A stretch of DNA of 64,000 nt from Edolisoma coerulescens (Eukaryota; Chordata; Aves; Passeriformes; Campephagidae). The notes under the pieces were generated by a model. That model saw only the letters and a list, made by a program, of their open reading frames with translations. It was not told the origin of the DNA and made no database searches. A program made the translations under genes and the position numbers. Below, piece after piece: positions 21,947-32,350 of the stretch (the first letter of the stretch is position 1; every line of letters begins with the position of its first letter). The stretch is taken from assembly GCA_013397115.1 (NCBI GenBank), contig VWZW01000522.1, positions 496,001-560,000 of the forward strand, given 5' to 3'.

Positions 21947-23680
21947 CTGAATGCAATATACAACATACAAAACACTAGGCATGCACAACAACAAAAATGT
22001 CTTCTAAAGAAATGAATATTACATTTTGAATTAGTACCGAAGCAAAAATGCATCTACTATACCTTAGTTAAAAGCATATAAGAGAGTAAAATATAGATGT
22101 TTGAAATTCAGGAAAGTTGAGTAAAACAGCAGCTTGCAGACACTATTAAGCATCATATAAACACTTCACAGAGATGCAGAAAGTTTTAAGGATACACCTA
22201 ATTGGAATTCCTGATAAGTTAGTTCAGTCACATTTTAAAGTGGGAAAATTGATTTGGGAGGCTACATTTTCAAATACAAAGCAGTCGTTAAAGTTATAAT
22301 GCATTAGAAATGCTATTAATATCAGTGCTTACAAGGTGAGTGTCTTTTAATTTAAAGAAGTGAATCATTCAATGGATTTGGGGGTCAAAATGAGAGAGAT
22401 TCTCCTTTGCCAATACAAAACAGAGTACATAGTACGTCTAGTTACACTAACTTATCATTAATTCCTTTTCTTTTCTCCTACAGCTGGGTCATTTTTGTAG
22501 ATTTTTTTTCTTTGTAACTTACCACATTACATTGAGAGGGGAAGAAAGTCTTTCAGAATTGAAAACATACTTTCTAAATTTTGCTATAACCTTCAGTACT
22601 AGCTTCAGGAGCAGGGAGTAAAATTGGGCTCCCAGTTTACAGGCCAACATTAGTATATGAGTTATGATACTAGTCCAGCATTATTAATTTTTCAAAAGAA
22701 AGTATTTAGGCACAGTACATAGGCATATACATTTATGTATACTTTCATAATAAATTCAAACTTATGGCTGATAGGACAGCATTCTGTAAAAAAGTTTCTC
22801 ATATAAAATATTATTTTCAAGTTTTATAGTGTAAATAATTCTTACAAACCTTTAGAAAGGAAAGATAAATTTACTTAGAAATCAAAATTTTTACTTTTGT
22901 TCTTTAAATACAGGCTGATATTTAGCTCTTTTTAGAATGTGCAGATTATGTCTACCTTGAAATCAGTATGTGGAAATCGGGAACAAAAGTTGAGCGGAGG
23001 GAAGAGGACAAGGCACAAAATGCCTGCAAACTGCTTGTGGTTGTAAGTTTATCAGGTGCCAACAGGGCGTTCTGCAGGACAGACCTCATTTTGCTCATTC
23101 CTTGTTACTGTCTCTGTTGGATGAGTCTTCTCAACACACTTCTCATCTCTTCTTTAGCACTTTTCTGGATTACATACCCTGATCTACAGGATCTGCTCAT
23201 CTCTCTGGGCCCAAGACCCACACACAACAAGAAACACGTGGTCTGAAGTGGGGATCTGAACAGACTTCTGCCTATGCAGGGCACTGTGCAGCCCAGGTGT
23301 GGTACCCTCCACAGGTACCACTGCAGAGGTCATCACTCCACTGCCTGGGGCACAGCCTCAGAGCCACTCTGCCTCCACCACAGATGGAAGTCTACACAGA
23401 AGTGTAGAAATACACCTGTATTCAGCACTATGTGATGATGAAGCCCACAAGTGCAAATCAACATTGCTAAGAGTAAAGTGTTTCACTTAATTACCTCTAT
23501 TATCCAAATACAGATCTTACCTAATCTCACTTGTTAACTTATTATCTCTCTGTTTATTATTGCCTTTCTCCAATTTTTCTCCATGCTCTTCTTAACGTCA
23601 CCTCCCTACTTGGAAGCTTTCTTCTGGCATCCCCCTCATCTTCCCCAGAAAGTTCAGTCTCACAGTCTTCCCAACCCGAA

Positions 23681-23806
23681 GGCTTGATCTGCTCCTAAAT
23701 CTACTCATCAAACTTGTTTCCATGTAGTCTCCCACCCTTCTCAGGCTTGATCTGTTCCTAAATCTACTCATCAACCTTGTTTCCATGTAGTCTCCCACCC
23801 TTTTCA
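23681..23806. repeat. 63-bp direct tandem duplication (two copies)
   Basis: Copies start at 23681 and 23744, each beginning ggcttgatct and ending near cccacccttctcag, with only a few mismatches. A third start (ggctt) at 23807 diverges at once. The period is a multiple of three, so the overlapping open frame repeats too, but nothing suggests it is coding. Confidence 0.9.
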
Positions 23807-24039
23807 GGCTTTCAAACTGCTCATTTTGCTCTCCTACATTCATAGTTTCTTTTATTTTATCCTGATAGTAAAACCTCCTTTGCCTCTTTCTGTTCCATCA
23901 GATTACCTCCTTCTCAACATTTGATCTACATAACTAACAGCCAAAGAATCAATAGCTACAGGCTGGAGAGGAAGAGGATACGAAAAGGAAATAAAGATAA
24001 TATTAAAAATGATCAAACATCCAAGGCATAGTATTTGCC

Positions 24040-25860
24040 TGCCGTATGACATACAGGTATGCTATAATGTATCCTGGAATATAAACAAGATCCACACAGC
24101 AGTGGCCTCCATGGATGTGCAAGGAGCTCCTGACTAAACTCAAACGAAAGAAGGAAAGCACACAAGAGGTGGAAGCAGCAACAGATGGCTCGGGAGGAAC
24201 AGGGACATAGCCTAAACATGCAGGGATATGTTAGGAGAGTCAAAGATCACCTGGAGTTGAATCTGGCAAGAGATGTGAAAGACAACCAGAAGGGCTTCTC
24301 AGCAACAAAACGAAGACCAGAGAAAATGTGTTTCCTCTGCTGAATGGCGCAGGCAACCTGGTGACGCAGGACATGGAGAAGGCTGAGGTTTTGAAAATCC
24401 TTTCTATCTCAGTCTTTATTGGCAAGACTGGCCTTCAGGCCAGTGGGAGACCAGTGAGGAAAGTCTGAAGTGAAAAAGATTTTTCCCTTGGAGGAGGATG
24501 ATCAGGCTAGGGAACATTTAAACAAGCTGTACGTACACAAACGCATAGGAACTAACAGAATGCACCCTGGGTGCTGAGGGAGTTGGCCAACATCACTGCA
24601 AGTTTACTCTTAATTATCTTTGAAAGATCCCTGTGATGGGGGGAAATTCCCAAAGACTGCAAGAAAGTAAATGACATTCCTATCTTCAAAAAGGACAGGA
24701 AGGAAGGTCTGAGGACTGACAGGTTGGTCAGCCTCACCTCAGTCCCTGGGAAAGCAATCAAGCAAATTCTCCTGAAAACCATCTGCAAACACCTGAGAGC
24801 CAAGACAATGATGGGAAGTAGTCAGGATAGATTTATGACTGGGAAATTGTGCTTAACCAGCCTGACATCCTTCTATGATGAGAGTGGCAGGGTGGTGAAG
24901 GGAGAGCGATGGATGTTGTTTCTCTTGACTTCAGAAAGGATTTCAACACTATTTCATCCTCACAGACAAATTTATTTATTATGGGCTAAATGGGAAACAG
25001 TGAGGTGGACTGACAATCGTCTCACATGCCAGGCTCAAAGGGATGTGATCAGCAACACAGAGCCCAGCTGGAGGCCAGCCACCAGAGGTGTAAAACTTGG
25101 AGTGGTTGATACACAAGACAGATGTGCTACTGCTCAGAGGGCCTAGAAAGTCTGGAGAAATGGGCAGAGAGAAACTTCACTAAATTCAACACAGAGAAAT
25201 ATCAAGACCTGCACCTGGGGAGGAACAACATGAGGCACCACTACACACTGGGGGCCACAATGGCTTGGCAGAAAAGACCCCCAAGATCCTGGTGGACACC
25301 AAGCCAGCAATGTGCCCCCATAAGCAAAGGCAGCTGACAGCATGCTGGGCTGCCCTGGGAAGAGCATCACCAACAGGTGGAAGGAGGTGATTCTTCCCCT
25401 CTACTCAGCCCTGCTGAGGCCACATATGGAGCGCTCTGTCCAGGTCTGGGCACCCCAGTACAAGAAAGATACAGCCGTACTAGAAAACACTCCCATAAAG
25501 GACCTGAAAGATGATCAAGGGACTGGATTCAGCCTGGAGAAGATATAGGGGAACCTCATCAGTGTATACCAATACCTGATTTCAGGGTAAACATCGAGCC
25601 AGTGGTGCCCAGGGAGAGGAGAAGAGGCAATGGGAACAAATTCAAACAAAAGAAATTCCATTTAAATGTAATGTAATTTAAATTAAATGTAAGATTAAAA
25701 AAAAAAAAAAGAAAAGAAAAGCATTTATTTTTACTGGAAGTATGGAGCAGGTTGTCAAGTTATGGAGTTTCTATCCTTGGAGGCTTTTGTAAGCCAAACA
25801 GGCACATCCTGGGCAATCTCCTCTAGCTCACCATTCTTAAGCAGGGGAAACAGGCTGGAA
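24040..25860 (+). mobile_element. CR1 LINE fragment with decayed reverse-transcriptase ORF2
   Basis: This is a sense-strand CR1 non-LTR retrotransposon fragment inside the MBNL2 intron, antisense to the gene. Recognisable translated blocks follow CR1 ORF2 order: VSLTSVPGKAIKQILL, SQDRFMTGKLCLTSLTSFYD, LEKWAERNFTKFNTEK and EVILPLYSALLRPHMERS. Frameshifts separate the blocks. Near 25090 the sequence jumps from the block normally preceding the conserved PQGS region to the block after the catalytic FADD box, so the active-site Asp pair is deleted. The 3' part has an A-rich stretch at 25691-25720, and the element fades near 25860 without the usual terminal repeat. It is dead and old. The boundaries are approximate because the 5' end (about 24040) was judged by resemblance to a remembered consensus. 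Confidence 0.85.
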
Positions 25861-27544
25861 TATTTTGTACATATTTCTCTGCAAAACATTACCCTGAATT
25901 ACAGGTCCCTGTTGTCTTTTCCGGTGACACTAGACTGCTAACATTTCAATTTTGTGTTTCCAAAGACGCTTCATCTTGCTTTGAGGCTAATGCAACTCTA
26001 ATTAAGCCTTATTTAAAACCACAGGATATATATCTGCAACCATTACTGAAGTGCAAAAAAAATTAATCCCCTCATCTCTCTCCTTTCTTATTTAGTATAG
26101 TGCCTAGAAATATTACATTCTCTAAATGAACAATAAATATTGCACAACAGAAGCTAATCAGAATAAAAACCCAATCTTCTCTGCTTTAATTTCCAGATGG
26201 TATTCAATTTCTGCAAGCACAGGAAACTTTAACTAAAAATCATCCAATTTGAAACAAAGGCTGGGGATACTATTAGAGAAAGAATATTAAAAACTTTAGA
26301 AATATTATTCTGTTGGGTGGTTTACTTTCTTGCATAACTTACCCTTTGTCCCTCAAAAAAGTCTGGTCTTTTCTAATTTGTTAAATACAATAGCTTGGGG
26401 TAGTTATGTACTGTACTGTATTGTGTTTCTGGTAGGCTTTTTAACCAGAGAATAACTGTATTGTCTATAACTATTGTATGCACTGCCCACAAGTCCACAA
26501 ACCACATCTGCTTAATTATTCGTCCACTGCCAGCAAAGAGGACAACGATTCTTTGATTTGCTGCCAGCAGTTTTGTCTCTCAAGTCAGATCCTCCATGTT
26601 CGATTTATTTAACTTTATCAATACCACTGTAAAGTTATCAACTTTCCTGGTAGCAACTGTAAGAGGGATCCAGTCCTGGTGAAGGGGTGGGCTGTCTTGT
26701 CTGAACAGTTTTAAGTAAGAGGTTAAAATATCTGAAAATAAGAGCCCCCACTCTCTTTTCTTCTGACTGTAGCCACAGTGTTTCTTTCCTAATGATTCCC
26801 ATTATCGTTCACTACTTTTAAACCCCATGATTCAAATAACTGGCCCATAATAGTAGGAGAGGCAAGAAGTCTCTAGGTCTGAAATGCATCTAACCAAAGT
26901 TCAAAAAGATACAGGCAACACTTTTTAGTCATTGGGGATAGTTATAGATCTACAGATGGCAGTTCTTTCTCATCCTCAGACAGGCACTAATGGTACATCA
27001 GATGAGTGTCCTGGTTTTCTACACTACCAACACAGTGAGACCAAGGTGGCTGGCTGGCTGTCTCATTTCTAAGGTGGGCTGTGCTGAATCTCAATGCAGG
27101 TTTCTGTTCTACTACTGATCTCTGAAGCAAACGCTCTCTCTGCTTTTCTTCCAAATTTCCACATGTGTATCTGCTGTCAAAGAGCTAAAACAGCATATGT
27201 GTCCCTGTTTTCCTGGGAACACTGAAGCTTATCAGTTTTGTTTCTGTTTGGAAATACTATGGGCAAATTTACATACAATTAAGGCAGAGAACAGAAGTGG
27301 TATAGAATGTCATTTGCTTCACTGTCTTGAATAGAAATACAGCATTAAAATAAGGGCATAAAGAAAAGAAAGTGCTTCCTCCCATCAAGCAATAGTAATA
27401 ATTTTATAAATTCTTATCTTTCACCAAAATAAAAAGAATAAAAAAAAAAAAGAGGCAAAAGAGAAAAGAAAGTATAAGCAAACAGCATTAAATTGAAGCA
27501 AAATAGGCATCAAAAAAAAGGCAGCCATACATGCCAGCACTTAC

Positions 27545-27808
27545 CATCACAGTCGCAGCTGCCGCAGCTGCCTGGGCTGCCACTGCAGCCTGGTTGGCTT
27601 GGTGTTGCGCCGCTTTGATTTTGGCCTGCAAATGTGCAGGAGGGTGAAAATACTTGCATTTCTCCCTCATGCAACGACCTTTTATGTAATCCATACACAC
27701 GGTTACGGTGTTGTCGTTTGTGTCAATCATTGTGCTGTCTGCCGGATGCGCAAAGCGGCAATCAGTCTCTCCACGCGCACAGTTTCCCCGCTGGAACTCC
27801 CTGCACAC
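27545..27808 (-). CDS. MBNL2: MBNL2 264-nt exon: zinc fingers 3 and 4
   Basis: The exon is 88 codons, phase 0 at both ends, and begins with the Val codon GTG directly after acceptor GCGTAG. Finger 3 is C-x7-C-x6-C-x3-H ([15 protein letters not shown]; about C182, C190, C197, H201 if 58 residues precede the window). Finger 4 is C-x7-C-x4-C-x3-H ([14 protein letters not shown]; about C218, C226, C231, H235). All eight ligands are intact. Together they form the second RNA-binding tandem module, which recognises GC steps in YGCY. A helical [13 protein letters not shown] segment and an alanine-rich end ([15 protein letters not shown]) follow. The donor ATG/GTAAGT is strong. The exon is constitutive in the family. 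Confidence 0.98.
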
Positions 27809-28990
27809 CTACGCGCAAAACAACACACGTTGCAGGGGCAGAGCTCGGCGCAATGTGAAAGGGCAAGGAGAGTCCCACGCCCCCGAAACACAGACCTGCC
27901 CCCTTCCCCTGTTAGTTCAAGTTTTACAGCAATTTCAATTTAATAAACCCTTCATCTCTTGGTGGGTGAGGGGAGTGCACCTATTTCACCCTTATGTTCT
28001 TGGCTCCTCAGGTAGCTCTCTGGTAGCGTGGCTAAATGAACTTAACATGCAACAGAAGCATTCCCAAATGCCTTTCCTTTTTCCTGTTTAGAAAGCAGCT
28101 GGGAAGGATACTTACTTACTCAGGTAACTGCTCCTGCAAAACTAGCTGGGAATCACAAAATATTTTGTCTCTTTCTGACTACACTTTGTATTCTTGCGGG
28201 TTGACTGGTAGGGAAGGAGTTCCTCTTGCTGAAACCCAGGGAAAATACACATCAGATGCACTGTACTTTTTATGGAGTCTACAAACAAAACTGAGAGCCT
28301 ACTTAAAATAATTTTCAAAAATGGGCAGAATGAACACACTGATTTTCCTAAGAAGAAACGTGCTCTAGACACTAGTGCTTAGGATTTTGGGAAAGGACAT
28401 TCATTTCTGCAAGAGCCATTTGGCCTCCTTGTGTACTTGGATCACAGATTCCACTGAGTACAGCCACACAGTGATCCAGCAAGAGCTGGGAGGCTCTGCC
28501 CATAGACGGGGGCTTGTCCCTTCAGCCTGCTGCAGGGTTGGTAATATTCGACATCTCCATTGCCAGCTCGGGGCTGAAGGGCTACACCATTCCCCTAATA
28601 TCGATCCATAAGGCTATAAAATTCCCTTATTATCAGTGCAGAAAAACCAAGACAATTAATACTGAAATAAAAAACGTGCTTGTTAGATATTTCATCAAGG
28701 CATACCTTTACAGGCATGTATACCTGAGGTTTTTTTGAGACAATGAACTTTACAAAAGATGAAAATTCATGTTGATGTCTGTGTATTAAATATAAGCAAA
28801 TACACTACCTTAAAAATAACAGTATTTAATTACCAGTGGCTGCAAGTGCAGAAATCCTGCCTGGTTACAAGTTTTTAATCTGTAGCAACTAAATTTAAGC
28901 TTCGTTTCTAAAACAACAGTTACACCCTCCACGATCTTTCACATAGCCTAACAGAGGATGTATTTCTAGTCACAGTGGTGTCTACAGTAC
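27809..28990 (-). other. MBNL2: MBNL2 intron between 201- and 264-nt exons
   Basis: This intron of 1182 nt has donor GTACTG and acceptor GCGCGTAG. The stretch just before the acceptor, about 27811-27900, is richer in C and CpG than the surroundings. No other feature is recognised. Confidence 0.85.
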
Positions 28991-29191
28991 CTCCAGTTTA
29001 TCAGTCCTGAGGAGTTTCTGGGTAGCAGTTGAACTGGGGACTGAAACCGGTGGACTTCCAGGAACAATGACCGGCGGCGTGGGTAGGATCTCAGTCGGGA
29101 CTAAGCCAACTCCTGGTGTTACTGGCGTTAGGTAAGGAGCAAAGCTAATAGCCGTGTTCGTTCCTATTGTGGGACCCACTGGAAATGTGGG
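28991..29191 (-). CDS. MBNL2: MBNL2 201-nt exon: proline-rich linker between zinc-finger pairs
   Basis: The exon is 67 codons, phase 0 at both ends. It encodes the flexible linker between the finger 1-2 and finger 3-4 modules, starting PTFPVGPTIGTNTAISF and ending QKLLRTDKLE, with repeated Pro, Val, Thr and Gly. In MBNL proteins this linker separates the two RNA-binding modules and contributes to splicing activity (established knowledge). The acceptor TTTTCCTTTTTCAG/CCC has a strong pyrimidine tract, while the donor GAG/GTACTG is only moderate. A few Ala/Thr/Ser/Gly positions differ from remembered mammalian sequence, and there is no frame disruption. Confidence 0.97.
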
Positions 29192-32185
29192 CTGAAAAAG
29201 GAAAACACAGACCAAGATGAAAAAAAGGCCCCTGAATCAATACCTTACTAGTTGTCTTTTGCTTGTTCTTTCTGGCACCGATTAATTTTCTTAATGAAAA
29301 AATTTCAAACAGCTGGCAAAACACACAGCATCCTCTCTTCTTTTAATCACGTAACACATTTCAGCAGCAGACGAAGAACCACCTTTGTAACTCTATTCTT
29401 GGAAAAGAGTCTGCTGATGCAAAGGAAGTCATACTTTGAACCTGAATCTCGGTGGAGGTCCAGCTTACATTGCAGGCTTATTTACACATCTAAATGTAGA
29501 AATAACATAGACTTTATTGCTTTTTCTCAATACCTGTTTTCCTTGGGAAAACAGGCTATTTTTCAAAGTATTCAGATTTCATAGGTGAAGCATTATTAAC
29601 TATATTAAAGCCATATTTCTAATAAGAGTACATATAATGAGCTCTTTGGCATGTAACTTCCAGTATGTTTGCATACTGTATTTTGCCACCTCCTGCAATT
29701 ATATGTTACTGTGTCTCATACACTGAAAAAACTCACATCTGCAAACGTTTGTGTGCTCAGCTGTCACCAGTGGCAAGCAGAATAAATATTATAATCTCAG
29801 CTGGACACAATATTTAGAAAGGGATTATTCAGGCTTAGATTAGTTCATCATATGAAAAGCTTTGATTGGAGGGAATGATACGGGTCTAAAAATCTTGTTT
29901 TGTTCCTTCCTACAGTGAGTCAGTGAAGTCATGACCAGAAGAAAGAGCACTTGTGTGATGCTAAAACAGCCGTGATGAGGCAGAATAGTGGGTTTGTTAC
30001 CACCAGCTCCACAGGGGGTGGAGGCAGAACATCAACATGGTCAGACCATACTCAGACCCGGAAAGTGCTTTAGTTCTGCTGAGCTGATGTTTACCCCAGA
30101 GAGTGAAGCTATAATTATAAATGAGGAAAAACTGAGCAGAAAAACAGGACACATCTCAGATTAGCTTTGTCAGAAATTAAGTTCCCAAATAAGCCAGCAG
30201 CTAGAAACACAACAGCACAACACTAAGACTTCAAAACACTTTAACAAAGGAGAAGAGTCTTTCTCATTAAGGTGGCCTGCCTGACATAAAGTACATAGAA
30301 AACATGCAAGAGAAAACAGAGGAGCTAGAAGGTGTGGTTTTTTTTTTTTTTTCTTTTTTGTTTGGGTTTGGTTTTCTTTGGATTTTTTTTGTCTTTGGAA
30401 CCAATTACTAAATTATAAATGGATGTGACTTAGTACCAATAAGATGCTCTGAGCATGCAGATTAACCAGGATAACCAACTATACGGAAATGTCATCTACT
30501 GGCCCTTAAGAGTTAAAAGTGTATTATGCTGTGTTTTAACCAGTGATCAAATCTGCTCGATATCAAACAACCCAGTTTATATGTCAAACATGAGCTAAAT
30601 TCTGAAGAGCATAATAATGAACACTTATATGAAACAAAGGTTCGACTATGTTGAGAACAATTTGTGTTATGTGAAATATAAGTAACAGCTTTGTCTCAGA
30701 TATAATTTTAAGAATAAATCCACATGTCAAATGACTTCTATGAAATTTTCTTTCACTTTTTATCCATTTGGTCAAGGCTGAGTCATCTTAATCTGGCAAT
30801 TTATGTGAGACAGAGAAATAAAACCTGGCATTTTTATCACAGCAATCAGTACACAAGACATTACGTCAATGAAATTGTAAAGTTCAAATGATGAAATGGG
30901 AGAGAAGAAAAAAGTATCATTTTGCCACTTCAATTTTTCTCATAGTATTAAGCGGTGGAATCTATTACTTCATCAAAACTTTTTCTGGTGAAAACTCAGG
31001 CAGTAAAACCCTAGGAAATATCAAGACATCTTAGGTCAACATCACCAGATACAATTTGATGAACATGTACCAGAAATTCAGGGAGCCCTGACACTCAATT
31101 CCCAATCCCACCTGACAGTAGATGTTTCAAGTATAAAAAGGCATTATTGAAAAAGGCATCTGGGGTGAGCTTCCTGTGACCAAATGCAGATGTCTTCTTC
31201 TGAGATGCAATTGGTAGACTTCTACTGTAGCCCATGGAAAGACAAAGGCACTTAGAAAGCCAAATTATCTAATCCAAATGCAGATGTCTGAAAAAAGTCA
31301 AGCAAATAGTAATTAGGAGTGCCTATGTCTTTTGATAAACTATAAATGGTCCTTGGAAATTCACTGCAGAAGTTGGTGCCAACACTCCAGATGTCTCAAG
31401 TAAGAGGAAAAAAATCCCACTCCAGTGGGATGCCTTACACTAGGAATTTAGATTGAAAAAACATCATTAGCAGCCATGTGTGAAAAGTTTAATTCAGATT
31501 ACTCGCCAAACCATGCTTTGGAAGTTTGCTACAGTGAGGAGCCCAACTACAAGGGCTGCCCAGAGCAACTGATCACTTTAGTGCATAGCCAAAGATGCTG
31601 CTCATGCATGCCAGACTCTAGTTCTATGTCACCTCCTGGATATGAAGTGTCTCAGGCACTGTATGAATCACCTTGAGACAAAACACTGAGTTTGTAAAGT
31701 GCATGCACCACCAATTCTCTGTCTTATCCTTGGACACTTCAGACTTCCAACGGAGCAGGAAAATGCTACCCATTAACTTCTGTTCCTGGTACTGGGATTA
31801 AGTAATATTTAAAGCCGTTCAAACCCATAGACTACTGAGAAACTTTGTGTTCCTATTCAAATACCTTAATAGCAAATTATTGTTATTATACAAATTTTCA
31901 CCTCCAGAAGGATTATAGGTAAAAATCTTGCAAACATGACATGAAATGCATGAAGGTGGGAAAAAAAGAAGAAAATTAGCAAATTATTTTGGGATAAAAG
32001 AAAAATAAATCAAATCTACAGCAACACTCCATTACATCTTCAAATGCAAACATAAATGTGCATCTTCACCATTCCTTAAGTGAACAGACAGGGACTATTT
32101 TCTTGATACTTTTCAGAGAACTTTTGCAGGTCAATATAGTCTTCAACTTTACTTACCATTAGCACCGTCAGAGAAATATACTTAC
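29192..32185 (-). other. MBNL2: MBNL2 intron between 165- and 201-nt exons
   Basis: This intron of 2994 nt is bounded by GTAAGT and TTTTTCAG. It contains a homopolymer-rich tract at 30338-30391 (A-rich in the transcript). No further exon, repeat family or RNA gene is recognisable. Confidence 0.85.
30338..30391. repeat. T-rich low-complexity tract
   Basis: A run of 15 T, one C and six T, then interspersed G. It is A-rich in the MBNL2 transcript. It is not next to an exon, so no role is assigned. Confidence 0.85.
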
Positions 32186-32350
32186 CACTGGCTGTAGTGG
32201 TGTCCCTGGAAACATGAACTGCATTTGCTGGGCAAGCATTGCTGCTGCAGTTTTTTGTTGGATTAAGTTGTTCCTGCCATTGATTTCCAGTTGAGTTTTT
32301 AAATGTGTTGGTGGATGAAGGTACTTGCAGTTCTCCCTTGTACAGCGACC
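32186..32350 (-). CDS. MBNL2: MBNL2 165-nt exon: end of zinc finger 2 and start of linker
   Basis: The exon is 55 codons long and phase 0 at both ends. Its first residues, GRCTRENCKYLH, supply the second and third cysteines and the histidine of CCCH zinc finger 2. The first cysteine must come from the upstream exon outside the window. If that exon has the usual 58 codons, the ligands here are about C61, C66 and H70. Fingers 1 and 2 form one of the two RNA-binding tandem modules. The exon continues through a Gln/Met-rich segment (AAAMLAQQMQFMFPG) and ends TPLQPV. The acceptor is TTGTTCCAG/GGT and the donor is CCAGTG/GTAAGT, a strong consensus site. As remembered, mammalian MBNL2 has Ser for the Thr in GRCT and His for the Gln in LQPV. 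Confidence 0.97.

Larger units (their letters stand above)
21807..27544 (-). other. MBNL2: MBNL2 intron upstream of the 54-nt alternative exon
   Basis: This intron of 5738 nt has donor GTAAGT and acceptor TATTAAAAG. It contains a plus-strand CR1 LINE fragment (about 24040-25860), a 63-bp tandem duplication at 23681-23806, and an AG-free YGCY-rich region abutting the acceptor. The segment from 22950 to 23480 is moderately GC-rich and unassigned. The rest is unremarkable AT-rich intron. Confidence 0.85.

Noticed and set aside
21764..22015. Plus-strand open frame overlapping the 54-nt exon
   Set aside because: It is antisense to the real exon and to the AG-free zone; lack of CT on the plus strand is explained by the splicing constraint, not coding.
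27001..27040. gtgtcctggtttt, resembling the start of some avian endogenous retrovirus LTRs
   Set aside because: The match ends after about 13 nt; no primer-binding site, second LTR or retroviral coding blocks nearby.
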